From positions 107,900 to 171,899 of the forward strand of contig JASJFT010000094.1 in assembly GCA_030770425.1 (NCBI GenBank): DNA of 64,000 bases. The letters are read 5' to 3'. A program made the position numbers and the translations under genes. Numbering within the stretch: the first letter of the stretch is position 1; each line of letters opens with the position of its first letter. This document shows, piece by piece, positions 22,839 through 34,033 of this stretch. The stretch is from Darksidea phi. Taxonomy: Eukaryota > Ascomycota > Dothideomycetes > Pleosporales > Lentitheciaceae. The notes under the pieces were generated by a model. It was not told the origin of the DNA. It did not search any database and saw nothing but the letters and a program-made list of their open reading frames with translations.

Positions 22839-24833
22839 ATGACACCACGGCCTGGTACCGAAAACGAAGGAGTGTCTTTCCAACGATATCGCGACGACGA
22901 TGACGCGAGCGTTCATTCCGACGACGCCGATGCCGTCCTCATAAACGGTTCCGAAGCTTCCGACGAAGAGACGGTTCCGCAAGAACCCTACCACGCACGC
23001 AAATACATACCCACACGGTTACAGAGAGCATGGAGGGCGACAGCAGAATGGGTCAAGGGTCCACAACCTCCTAGACAGTGGAAAATACAACCCTTCTTCC
23101 CGCGTATACAGACCGCCCCGATACAGTTCTTGAACAACTATTTCCCGAAGCGCAAGCACAAGGTCGCGTTATTGGTTTTCTTCTACTTTTGCTGGTTTCT
23201 GAGTTTCGCTCTCGTCTTGCATCGTTCTGCATTCACGGCGGATATCCCCGGACACGGTTCACCCGTGCATATCAGATGCACTGACCGGTTGTGGTGAGCA
23301 AGCCGGGAGATACAGGCACAATAGCTTGCTGATTTATATATAGGAAGGATGGGAATGGCTGTGGTCTGAATGGTGACCTCTGTCGTCCCTTCGACGGCGA
23401 CACGATGCCGTTTCGCTGTCCGGCCAACTGCAAGCGCATCCAGGTCCTGAACCCACACGCTGTCGGAGATCAGGAAGTGAGCTATAAACCATTGGTGATT
23501 GGCGGGCCCACTGACGAGGAGGAAACGCTGGAGAATACGTACTACCGCGGTGACTCATTCATTTGCGGCGCCGCCATTCACGCGGGATTCATCAACGATC
23601 ATTCAGGCGGTTGTGGTGTCATGTCCTTTGTTGGCGAGAAGAGCAACTATCCCAGTGTCAACCGGAAACACATAACCAGTATCGGCTTCGATTCGTACTT
23701 CCCCAAGTCCTTCTCCTTCCTCAGCGGTACCGCATCGAAATGCCGAGATCTCCGCTGGCCACTTCTCGGCGTCTCACTCACCTTTACGATTCTTCTGTCA
23801 CTGTTCACAACTTCTCCAGCAGTGTTCTTCACCTCCATATTTCTTGGCCTCTTCTTCCACGTCGCGCTTGCCTCGGATCCACCGAACCTTACCGACTACT
23901 ACGCCATCGTCAGCATCGCATTGGGCCGATTCTTACCTGCCAGTTTTTGCATGTTTGCTGTGTATCATTTCTTCGTCCGGAGAACTTTGCACGGTTTGCA
24001 TGCACAGATCGAGAAGACCATATTGTGGTTGGGTGGTTGCTGGGTGGGGGCCTTGAACAACTACACCTTTGACAAGATACCGATTGAACGGCTCACTCCT
24101 CATGATATCAAGCAGCAGCCCGGAGCAGTTCCTGCACTCATCATCATCGTACTATTACTTTTCTTCATCGCCATCGGGCAGGCCTGGTGCCTCCGCGTAG
24201 AGGGTCGTCTACCTCGCTATCTTACACTCTACGGCATCTACGTCGTCGTCATACTAACCCTCGTAGCAGTGCCAAAGGTAAGATACATCGGACGTGAGCA
24301 TGATATCGAAAAGAAACTAACAGTGACAGATGAACGTCCGGATCCATCACTACATCCTAGGTCTCCTCCTCGTAGCCGGCACCTCCATGCAAACGCGCCC
24401 CAGTCTCCTCTTCCAAGGCATACTAGTTGGTCTCTTCATCAATGGCATCGCCCGCTGGGGCTTCGACAGCATACTGCAAACGCCTGATGAACTTCGAGGG
24501 GATGCGCAACTCGGCACTCTACTCCCTCTCATCACAGCTCCCATAATCCACAACATCCACCGTCATCACCTTAGGCCAAACATTACGTTTCAGTGGGAGT
24601 ACCCGCTTCCAGAGCACTACGACGGCTTGAGTATTCTCGTCAATGATGTGGAGCGATTTAGGGGGTACGAAGATGCGGGCTTAGATAGCTTTACTTGGGA
24701 AAGGCACATGGACGATGTGCCTGAGTACTTTCGATTTGCGTATATGAGGGGTAGTGCGAGAGCTGATTATACTAAGGCGGGTACGTGGCGCGTTGATGGG
24801 GGTTGGACGGAGATGGAATCTGGACCATCGTAG
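22839..24833 (+). CDS. LCCL-domain polytopic membrane protein
   Basis: Exons are 22839-23293, 23344-24277 and 24330-24833, giving 630 residues. Introns are GTGAGC...ATATAG and GTAAGA...GACAG. An acidic cytosolic N-terminus of ~100 residues precedes a first membrane segment (VALLVFFYFCWFLSFALV, ~residue 110). Next comes a Cys-rich region with the LCCL signature YRGDSFICGAAIHAGFI...GGCGVMSFVG. At least six further hydrophobic helices follow between ~290 and ~520. The family is conserved across Pezizomycotina, and yeast has a homologue of unknown function. The LCCL domain probably faces the lumen or outside. Function is not established. Confidence 0.9.
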
Positions 24834-25377
24834 AGGTCCACATTCCTATCGCTAGACGAATATAGAAGTTTGACGGAGTTTGCAAGATTTAGACATGTAG
24901 ACCGGGTTCAGTAGATCTTCAGGATGAGCTAGAGGGACATTGGGCCGAGGTGACTGGAGGGTTATGTATGTTCTGTGTTCAGTTTGGAAAGGGCCTGAGT
25001 GTATTTTTACGGGTTGATGTTCTAGCACTCGCTTGGAGGATTACGGGTCGCTCTCCGGGGCATGAGCACGAGGCGGTTGCCAGTTCGAGGACGTTGCTGA
25101 TGTCGTAGGATACGGCACCGGATTTGTGCTAGGCAGCAGGTCGCTACTACACCTGTAGGGTTACTCGTCAATCATAACTCATTGGCTTGAAAGTGTGGTT
25201 TGCATAACTGGATTTGAGGAGCACCCGCGAAGATAACGCATCTAGATATTCTGCGCCAAAAGATACGACCGTCCAAAACATACTCTTCCACTCTGAAGTG
25301 CCGCTCAACTATTCAATATGCTGACTCGTTCCGTATTGCTCCTGGATCGCAGTCGTACACTCACACATATCCTCTAT
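24834..25377. other. 3' intergenic between convergent genes
   Basis: This is the tail-to-tail spacer of the LCCL and SDR genes. Nothing recognisable. Confidence 0.45.
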
Positions 25378-26352
25378 TCAAATATACGGCTGATACTTCT
25401 TCTCGCACCACTCCCAAAATTCCGTGGCCTTCCCGGCTTTGATCGCATCGTAAATGTCCTGCCTAGAATTCTTTTTCGTCTGGCCGAATGGCCAAATATA
25501 CGCGCCGTTATTCTCGAGACCTACGTCCTTGGTGAATCCTGCATAGAGCATTGTGTATCCGCCCATCTTCGGCGGATACAAGATGAACTTAAGCAGCATC
25601 ATCAAGAGCTTCGGCTGGTGCGCGTAAATGCTGGTATGCAGGTTGCCGGGATTCTGCACGATCGAAAGGATGCCGTACTTGCCCCAGCGCTCGGCGCCCT
25701 CGACAGCTAAGAACCAGTTTCCGACTTTTGAGACGCCGTAGTCCCGGTATGAGTCTTGGGTTGCTGGAGCCTCGATGTGCGTGAAGTCGACGCCGCCTTT
25801 GGGCGTGTTGGTGTCGATCATGAGAGAGCCGGTCCAAATGACACGGACACAGCCTGATGGGGCGGTCTTGGCAGCTTCTTGGAGTAGTGGCAGAAGCTCT
25901 TGCGTGAAGAACAGAGGTGCAACGCAGTTGATGCCGATGTGACCTTCAAGACCTTGTTTAGTCGTCGTGCCCTTGGGGCTTCCACCAATGCCAGCATTAT
26001 TCCAGAGGATGTCCAGCTTCTTTTCCTGTTCTTTGAATGCCGCTGCCGAAGCCTTGATGGTCGTAAGGTCAGAGAGATCGAGGTGGAGGAACTTGAGGGT
26101 CGCTGGTGTTGATGGTGCAGGCTGAGCTTCAGACTTTATCTGCTCAATTGCCTTCTCCACCCGGTCCTTTGATCGTCCAGCTAGGTAGATGGTGGCGCCG
26201 GTAGGATACAGCATTTTGACGAGCTCATAGCCAATGCCTTGATTTGCGCCAGTCACCATGAACACCTTGCCTTCTTGGCTGCCTGCGGGCACATCTTTCT
26301 CGGTAAATGTGGGCTTCGGGGGGAAATATTGCTGCCACACCGCTTTAAACAT
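25378..26352 (-). CDS. Short-chain dehydrogenase/reductase
   Basis: Single exon of 324 residues with an unambiguous ATG at 26352. It has the classical SDR cofactor motif TGANQGIG (~35-42), DLSDL for the adenine pocket, the structural NNAGIG (~120) and the catalytic YGVSK (Y-x3-K), with the Ser supplied by WTGSL. It resembles the retinol-dehydrogenase/WW-domain-oxidoreductase-like SDRs abundant in fungi, which use NADP(H) to reduce or oxidise carbonyls and alcohols. It stands alone, with no cluster context. Confidence 0.92.
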   Translation of the reverse strand: MFKAVWQQYFPPKPTFTEKDVPAGSQEGKVFMVTGANQGIGYELVKMLYPTGATIYLAGRSKDRVEKAIEQIKSEAQPAPSTPATLKFLHLDLSDLTTIKASAAAFKEQEKKLDILWNNAGIGGSPKGTTTKQGLEGHIGINCVAPLFFTQELLPLLQEAAKTAPSGCVRVIWTGSLMIDTNTPKGGVDFTHIEAPATQDSYRDYGVSKVGNWFLAVEGAERWGKYGILSIVQNPGNLHTSIYAHQPKLLMMLLKFILYPPKMGGYTMLYAGFTKDVGLENNGAYIWPFGQTKKNSRQDIYDAIKAGKATEFWEWCEKKYQPYI

Positions 26353-27180
26353 TGTCGCGCGTTTATAGGAAAAAATCGTTGTTCAGGAAATACGACGAGA
26401 ATTTGACGGACGCGACGTGAGACCGCCCCCGCTAGGCTTAGGCCTGTGCACGGGCTGGTGTGAATTTTTTTTCTTTCTTTCCGGAGGAAATGCTGCATTG
26501 CGCAACTATGCTATTGTAGGGGGTTGTCCTCTAATGATAGCCTGGAAATGTCTAAGAACCAGCGCTGGAATAGAGTGTGAATACTTACTGCATCTCTGCA
26601 ATTCTCACACCATCACACAATCACATGTGCTGTGATCCATCACCAGAATGTCTGCTAACAAGCAAGAGCATAACAGGGCCGATAGCAGCTTTCCGGGTTG
26701 ACGGACATGTGAATCCCATCGTGTCGCGCAGCATGGCTGCTACCTCGGCCAGCCCTCATTTGTGTGATTCGTTTCCTGGACTTCAGGTGTCTCATCGGCG
26801 ATCTTTCATTTCGTTGTCTGTTCAACAAGGCGTATCATTTGCCTCGTTCGTTTGATTCTTTGTCTTCTTTCGATCGCATTGGCCCAGGAGCAGGCGACGT
26901 CATGTCGCTGCATACCAGGCGGTGCATGTTGGCCTTCTTGTGACAAGTAGAAGTCGCTCAATCAAACGTAGAAGTGAGGTTGATTGCGACGATTCCGCTG
27001 GCATCACCATGCCATGACCCGTCCAGGCACAATGCGAAGCCTTGAAAGCGGACTGGCCATATGCCTAGACATACCTCTTACATGCTACTTCGCCATTATT
27101 CTCTTTATTAGTCTAGCATTCCCTCGTCTTCATCATTCGTCTCGCCAGTCCCACAAAACTATAGTTGCCACCCCTTCTCC
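26353..27180. other. Intergenic, no gene seen
   Basis: This is upstream of the SDR and before the FAD-oxidase relic. It has only short frames. A T-rich run lies near 26465-26482. Confidence 0.4.
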
Positions 27181-27900
27181 CCTCGAGACAGCGCATGCAA
27201 ACTCGGCAATTATCCCATTTACGCTGTCAACGCTACTAGCGCAATACACGTCACGGCTGCTTTGAATCTCGCCAAAGGCAGCAACATCCGGCTCGTCGTC
27301 GAGATTACCGGCCATGATTTACTTGGAAAAAGTAACGGCGCAGAATCGCTTTCCATCTGGATGCAGGCGTTCCGCAACATCACATTGAGCAAGATTTACA
27401 GCGGCTTAAATACGTCTAGCAATTACAAAGGTTCTGCTGCGCGCATCAAGCCTGGACTTCAATCATTCGAGATCTATGACGTCGCAAGCAAGGCGGGAGT
27501 ACGGATTGTGGGAGGACACGCCCGACGGTCGCCATTGGCAGTGGACTTTCACAAGGCGGTGGTCATTCTTTGCTCAACGGCAACTATGGACTGAGTGGGG
27601 ACAATGTGCTGGAGTGGCACGTTGTGACGGCATATGGGAAAAAGGTCACCGCAAAACCTCTGCAAAATCCAGACATCTCCTGGTATGACTGTCAAGGCGT
27701 ATCCCGGCGGAATAGTTTCCGCCGCAGGGCTCACCTTTACGATTGCCGGATCGCCAGACGAAAACACTTCCCGGAAAGGCATTGAAGTCTTCCATAATTT
27801 TCTTCCTAGGTAGTCTGATGCAGGCACCACAACTCCCTATATCATTGTTAACGGCCAATTCTCTCTGCAACCGCTGACGGTGCCCGACAAGAATAGTTCT
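27181..27900 (+). pseudogene. Relic of a berberine-bridge-type FAD oxidase (N-terminal and middle part)
   Basis: Collinear protein pieces of a BBE-like FAD-linked oxidoreductase appear in three frames. The first is CKLGNYPIYAVNAT, NIRLVVEITGHDLLGKS (the FAD-binding GHDxxG-type segment) and SLSIWMQAFRNI at about 27190-27520. The second is GGGHSLLNGNYGLSGDNVLEW at about 27557-27620. The third is MTVKAYPGGIVSAAGLTFTI, followed after a TAG by TTTPYIIVNGQFSLQPLTVPDK up to ~27893. The Gly-rich loop between the last two blocks is deleted. The C-terminus is not on this strand but occurs inverted just downstream. Confidence 0.7.
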
Positions 27901-27903
27901 GTA

Positions 27904-28022
27904 CTATGCATCGCTCCCGACCCACATCTTGTTATAGAAGATGCTACTCGGGTCATACTTCGCTTTGATAGATCGTAAGCGAACATAGTTCTTGCCGGCA
28001 AAAGCTTCTTTCCAATCTGCCT
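27904..28022 (-). pseudogene. Inverted C-terminal fragment of a BBE-type FAD oxidase
   Basis: The minus strand reads ADWKEAFAGKNYVRLRSIKAK, then YDPSSIFYNKMWVGSDA and a stop at 27904. This is the characteristic last ~37 residues of BBE-like oxidases (DW..F.G.NY.RL..IK.KYDP). It starts within a few bases of where the plus-strand relic ends, so the two pieces point tail to tail across an apparent inversion breakpoint near 27900. They could come from one gene or from two paralogues. Confidence 0.65.
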
Positions 28023-28606
28023 ACTCTACCTAGTATACTTACTACTCTATCCATTACTCTACTCTATAATACTTAGATATAAAATCTATTATTTCTAGAT
28101 TAATTAAAAAAGATATAACAAAGGTTTAAGAAGAACTTTACCCTCTAAAGTATACTCCAAAAAAATAACTAGAAATAAGTACTAGGAGAGCTATAATAGT
28201 AGTTATACTTAATAAGACTCTATACTATTTAGAGCTATATATAGTACTCTTCTCTTTAGCTATATCTATAAACTATTATCTCTAGTATAAGGTCTATCCC
28301 GGTATAAACCGGCTATTCTTTCTATTAAAGCTAGTAGGATACTTTTATAATTAACGTCGCTACGTTAATAGATTATTACTACGCTACTTCTTTTTTAAGT
28401 ACCCTTTACGTACCCTTTCTTCGCTCTAATCCGTCTTCTTACCGCTATATCCTATTCTCCGGGCTTCTTAGAAAGGTTACTAGCTACCGGTATAAATAGA
28501 AAGAGCTAGAATCGAAAGTATATATATTTCTCGCTGTCTCTTAGGCCCTGGAAGGATAGAGATATAAAGAAGAAAGAGGCGTAGTAATTTATAGTCTATC
28601 TACATG
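28023..28606. repeat. AT-rich, RIP-like island
   Basis: This is a long stretch dominated by TA-rich words (for example tatactta, ctataata, aaactatta) with very little CpA/TpG. That composition is typical of repeats mutated by RIP. It abuts the inverted FAD-oxidase fragment on one side and the 3' end of the NLR gene on the other. No coding potential is seen. Confidence 0.6.
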
Positions 28607-31600
28607 TTATATCTTATTATAAGAGATAGGGAGAGGAACACCTAAGTGTTTCTGTATACCCCGAATCTCAGCGTTAAGTTGATCTTCCTGCTTACAACTT
28701 AAAGAAACATGTGTAAGACCGACCCCGATAAAAGGTCTATCCGAAGAGTACCAGTATAGATGTTCTTTAAAGCCTTTCCGTAACAAAGCCGTGTATAAGG
28801 GTTTGATATATGAGCCGAGGGCCTCTAACGATAGCGCCGCTTGATTCACAAGCGCCTCGACTGCTGTCTGTCGGACGTTCCAAACTTGATCCTCGAGCCG
28901 GGCTGCGATACTTTGTAGTACCTCTTCTGTAAGGTTGGCCTGGCCTTGAAGCGCCTCGATTGCTGCTACTCGGACGTCCTCATCTTGATCCTCAAGCCGT
29001 GCTGCGATACTTTGTAGTACCTCTTCTGTAAGGTTGGCCTGGCCTTGAAGCGCCCTCATTGCTGCCCATCGGACAAGCCTATCTTGATCCTCGAGCCGTG
29101 CTGCGATACTTTGTAGTACCTCTTCTGTAAGGTTGGCCCGGCCCTGAAGCGCCTTAATTGCTCCCCATTGGACGCTCCCATCTTTATCCTTAAGCCGTGC
29201 TGCGATACTTTGTAGTACCTCTTCTGTAAGGTTGGCCCGGCCTTGAAGCGCCTCGATTGCTGCTACTCGGACGTCCTCATCTTGATCCTCAAGCCGTGCT
29301 GCGATACTTTGTAGTACCTCTTCTGTAAGGTTGGCCTGGCCTTGAAGCGCCCTCATTGCTGCCCATCGGACAAGCCTATCTTGATCCTCGAGCCGTGCTG
29401 CGATACTTTGTAGTACCTCTTCTGTAAGGTTGGCCCGGCCCTGAAGCGCCTTAATTGCTCCCCATTGGACGCTCCCATCTTTATCCTTAAGCCGTGCTGC
29501 GATACTTTGTAGTACCTCTTCTGTAAGGTTGGCCCGGCCTTGAAGCGCCTCGATTGCTGCTACTCGGACGTCCTCATCTTGATCCTCAAGCCGTGCTGCG
29601 ATACTTTGTAGTACCTCTTCTGTAAGGTTGGCCTGGCCTTCAAGCGCCTCAATTGCTACCCATCGGACGAGCCTATCTTGATCCTCGAGCCGTGCTGCGA
29701 TACTTTGTAGTACCTCTTCTGTAAGGTTGGCCCGGCCTTGAAGCGCCTCGATTACTGCTACTCGGACGCTCCAATCTTGATCCTCGAGCCGTGCTGCGAA
29801 GCCTTGTAGCACCTCTATAAGGTTGGCCTGGCCTTTAAGCGCCTTAATTGCTGCCCATCGGACAAGCCTATCTTGATCCTCAAGCCGTGCTGCGATACTT
29901 TGTAGTACCTCTTCTGTAAGGTTGGCCCGGCCTTGAAGCGCCCCCATTGCTGCTACTCGGACGTCCTTATCTTGATCCTCAAGCCGTGCTGCGATACTTT
30001 GTAGTACCTCTTCTGTAAGGTTGGCCTGGCCTTGAAGCGCCTTCATTGCTGCCCATCGGACAAGCCTATCTTGATCCTCGAGCCGTGCTGCGATACTTTG
30101 TAGTACCTCTTCTGTAAGGTTGGCCTGGCCTTCAAGCGCCCTTATTGCTGCCCATCGGACGCTCCCATCTTGATCCTCGAGCTGTGCCGCGATGTCTAGT
30201 AGCATCTTGTTCCTCAAGACGTTGTCCTGGTGTCTTAGGATACGCAAGATGGCAATACACAGATCTGCAGAGGTACAGTCTTCTAGCCAAGGAATTGTGG
30301 TATCTATGACTCTGGATGGAATGGCTGCTCGGCTAGCTAGACATTTTAGAAGAATCAGTTTTGCATCCTCAGATGCTTGTTGCAAGGTGTTAACTAGGAC
30401 TTGCTCTGAACACTCCATTTCGCAAGCCAACCGGCAATCTTGCGTGGAGTCGCACTCGAACAACAGCCACCGTTCTATTTGCTTTTCTAGCTTCGTTCGA
30501 AGTTCCGTGAACGTCGTCTCCTTCCGCTCGACTTCGCTCAGGCAATGCATGACCAAGCGCTGATGCGTAGGACCCAGGAGGTCGCGTGGCTCCTGCTCGA
30601 TCGCCTGGAAGAAGCCGAGTGCTTCCCCATCAGCGTCAAGTAAGCCAGCGACGAAGCGCCAGAAGATATCGTAGCGAGGATCGTACTTGTGCTCTTGAAG
30701 GAAACTGACAGGTTCGATATCGTCACAACCCTCATTGCTGAGTTGCAGACATTTGAAGTGTTGTTTAGCTTTCCACTGACGTACAAAATACCGTGCTGCG
30801 AAATACTCCTGAAAGGTGAGATGTAAGAAGTGATAATCTCGCTTGTGGTCCCCTGATGAGGGTTCCGACATCCGTAGAAAAGAGAGCCACGGAAGTGTTG
30901 TGTCCCGAGGGATTTGCTGATGAGGGAGTTTAAACTTCTTAGCTATAGCTTTCCGATGCTTCGACCCGAAGTTTATCACATCGTTACGCAAGCCAGTAAA
31001 CGCAAGGCCTTCGAGAAGAAAGACCTCACCGTCGACAAGGTTTTCGATCTGGTCCATATCCGCGTCTTTGATTTCATCCTTCGTCACCGGCTTGCCATCG
31101 ACCCTCTTGTCTAATCGCAAGATATCCTTCTTCCACAAACTTTCCTCGATGGCTCTATAAATGGCAGTCATAGTCTGCGGCACGGCTTTGCTATCGAAAC
31201 TGTCCCAGGTGTAACAGAGCGCATCCAGCTGTATAGGGATCCGCACAAGGCCCTGGATTAGCTGATGCGCTTTGAGGTACGACTGAACATCTTTAACTGT
31301 TTCGGGGTCGGTAAATGTAGCTCGGAGGTATGCCTTCACCTGGTCCGGGTAGAATCCAATGGTTTCTAGTTCAAGTTCAGGAGGTTGGACATTCGCTGGA
31401 AGTGACACGTGTGGCCGGGACGTGATGATAGCGTTTGGCTGATTTAAAAGGGTCACAAGGAAGTCAGACTTGAAGTCTTTGCGGGCCAATTCTTGTGCTA
31501 TTTCGTCCAGACCGTCGAGAATAAATAGAGTCCTTCCCTCTTCGACAATACGCCGTAATTCTTCGGCGAGAGCTACGCGTGTTTTACGGTTCTTTTGAGC

Positions 31601-33362
31601 GAAATATTCGTGAGAAAATAGTTCCTCGAGGTCATATCGTGGGGGTGACCATTCTTTCAGCCTCCGTAGAGGTACCCAAAGCACGCGATCGAACAACTCG
31701 TTCCACTTGCGGAAGTCTTCAGAGCGACGGGTAAACTCATAGACTATCTTCTTGCACAGGGTAGTCTTCCCAACTCCGGCGCGTCCCCGGATTAAGATTC
31801 TTCTTGGTTTTGTCGTCTGGCCATTGGAGTCTTTGCGCGGGTCGAAGAGAGACGCCAATTCTGCCTGTATGTTCTTGTCTGGCGTCTCGACCTTCAACCG
31901 TGCGGTGAGTGAAAAAGGAGACGTGTGGGGCACTGAATCCTCTTCCGATCTTTTCTCTGCGTGCAGAGCGTTTTTCCTGGGATCCTCGACAATGGCGAGA
32001 TTGATGTAGCAACGCTCCAGCGGAAGTAAGTCGTCCGAGAGTCGCTCGATCTTGAGCCTGTCCTGGCTATAATGTTTGTTACGTATCCAGTCGTCTGCTT
32101 GCTCGAGCGGACTGCCCTCACGAATCTTCTGGAGCATCTCCGCAATCTTTCCCGATATAAGACCAAAATCATTGCTCTCTGTGCAGCCCTTCTTGCACCC
32201 ATTTGTGCAGTTGCGGTGGGCGAATTTGTTCATCATAACATGGGGTCGTTCAAGCCACCGTGAATGGAAATCCGACAGGGTTGCCGAATGCTTATTAACC
32301 AACTGGCAGATATTAGCATGGCAGTGAGACCAGACAGTATTGTCGACGTACTAGCTGTGGTTTGCAAGACATGAACACGGGCAACCAAAGGAGAAAGAAG
32401 ACCAGTAACCAAGGCGAAAACGAATCAAGTAGCCAAACTGATGTCAGAGCTACCAGCCAAGCTATCAAGATCCATCGCGAAACTACCCAAGCCAGATGGA
32501 ATTTACGCAGAAGTACGGTATTCCGAGCTTCCCAGAACATGAACACGTCGTACCCGTGGTTCTTTGTCAGCGTGATGAACCCCTTTGTCAGTTCGTCGAG
32601 GTCGGGTGTTGCGCCCAGCGCGTAGTCAATCAGTGCAGTCACTGTTTGATCATGCAGGAAGCCCAGGGCCTTCAGCAGGAAGCTAGGCATTTTTTTGAAT
32701 GCAGTGCCTCGGAAAGGTGTAGCCAGAAAGACAACGCCGCGTGTCGCCCTTGCAAGAGAAGGTGAACCGGTGTTATTATTGGCGCGCTGATTGTCGATCT
32801 CGAGAGCCTTCATCAAGATGATACCACCAAGACACGATGCGATGAAGAGAACGGGGCTTCCGTCATTCGCCTCTAGGTGCTGTACAATGCTGTCGCGCAG
32901 AGAATGAGCACACTCGTGGAGCGTCGTCGGGACTGACGACTGCTGACGCAGGTCGGCTGGCCAGTCGCATGTAAAGATTCGAGCTCGTCCTGTCACCGTC
33001 GGGAGCATGTCCGGATCGGCTAGCCAGTTGACTTCAAGCCCAGGGCCAGTCTTGCGATTGTCGGGGACCCTCCATTTCCACGTATCCGATGAGTTTGTGT
33101 CGAGGCCATGGATGGCGATGATATCGATAACTGTGCCTCGCCCGTGATCCTCAGGGTCGTCCTTCGTAGGGTAGACCTGGCGGAGATGTGCTCCGCGTTG
33201 CGGGCATGGTGTTGGATCTTGGGCGTGATGCACTGCATTTGCATGCGCGGGTGTGCGAAGGAGCCACAGACCGGCGATGATAGTCCCTCCAGCTAGGACA
33301 AGATAAAAGACGATTGACCATTTGTCCAGGAAAATGGCCTGGGTGACGTTGGCTAAGGCCAT
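28607..33362 (-). CDS. NLR-type receptor: SesB-like hydrolase, NACHT, HEAT-like repeats
   Basis: Exon 1 is 33362-32352 and exon 2 is 32302-28607. The 49 nt intron (GTACGT, branch GCTAAT, GCCAG) joins ...KPQL to LVNKHSAT, giving about 1568 residues. In order there is a membrane helix (~14-37), then an alpha/beta-hydrolase of the SesB type. This hydrolase has IIAIHGLDTNSSDTW, the nucleophile elbow LFIASCLGGIILMKAL and FLATPFRGTAF, with the candidate catalytic His in VNKHSATL just after the intron. A hydrophobic hairpin follows (WILIAWLVALTSVWLL...WLLVFFLLWLPVF, ~290-330). The NACHT domain has Walker A GRAGVGKTTLCKK and Walker B TLFILDGLDEI. The C-terminus is 14 repeats of 33 residues. This matches fungal NLRs of the heterokaryon-incompatibility/innate-recognition type. 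The intron placement is what unites the two halves. Confidence 0.88.
28825..30205 (-). repeat. Fourteen 99-bp tandem repeats inside the NLR gene
   Basis: Each unit encodes 33 residues with the pattern VLQSIAARLEDQDxxVRxAA, then xxALQGxANLTEE, a HEAT/PBS-lyase-like two-helix repeat. All but the first, fourth and last are nearly identical. The fourth is one residue short. Variation concentrates on a few positions: RL/KD/ED/GS/WS before V, then W/V, the A/G/V and M/I pair, and the next residue. Units 7-9 and 10-12 form an almost perfect 297-bp higher-order duplication, visible as the same motif at 29051 and 29348 on the plus strand. This is the mark of recent unequal exchange or concerted evolution in a recognition domain. 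Confidence 0.9.
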
Positions 33363-34033
33363 TACCTCAGCAAGACGCAAAGTTTAGCGTGCACTGGCCA
33401 GGCTCAACAGGAAGTTCTGCACCTAGCGCTTAGCACTAAGGTAGACGATTTGCGACGCGGTCTTTGTGGCGGGAGCTGCTGTGTATTGCACCTTGACGAT
33501 GATCACGGATCAGCCGTCGGGCGGGGGCGAAGATACGTAAGTTAGCGCGCGGGGCTATTGATCATCCGGGGTTCCTCATCACCCCACCAAAACAGGCCGC
33601 CTTCAGAAAAGACGCGATATCTATCAACAACACTTCTCAATATGGATGCTCGTAAGCTAGCTATAATCAGCTATCAGCGATCTTAATTCTGGTATTTATA
33701 AGAGCCAGCGCGCTGCGGCTAGGGCCTACAGTATAGCTTAATCTACCCTATTAACACGAATCTACGGCGCTACAAACAGCCATATTACTTGTTAATATTA
33801 ATAATAATTAACGCCGGAGTAGGAGAGCTTCCTAGTAAACTAAATTCTTAAATAGGATATAAACGGCTACCCTCTCTCTCCCCTATATATATTCGAGAAA
33901 TAGCTATCTAAATCCTATAGATAGATAGTAAATATAAGTCTCTAAATAAGCGCTAGCTAGCTATATTTATTAGCACGCGTGGTTTGCCGTTAGCTATTCC
34001 TCGCGTTTGGGGATCGAACACACGTAAGCCACT
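33363..34033. repeat. NLR promoter and AT-rich RIP-like island
   Basis: The first ~280 bp upstream of the NLR start is of normal composition and should hold its promoter. About 33650-33990 is AT-rich and TpA-rich (runs such as ttaatattaataataatta and tagatagatagtaaatat), like the island on the other side of the gene. No gene is seen. Confidence 0.5.

Noticed and set aside
28825..30205. CRISPR-like or satellite array
   Set aside because: The 99-bp units are fully coding, contiguous and in frame with the NLR protein; there are no spacers.
32303..32351. Two separate genes, a SesB-like esterase and a NACHT protein
   Set aside because: A consensus intron joins them in phase at KPQL/LVNKHSAT, and the likely catalytic His of the hydrolase lies in the second exon.
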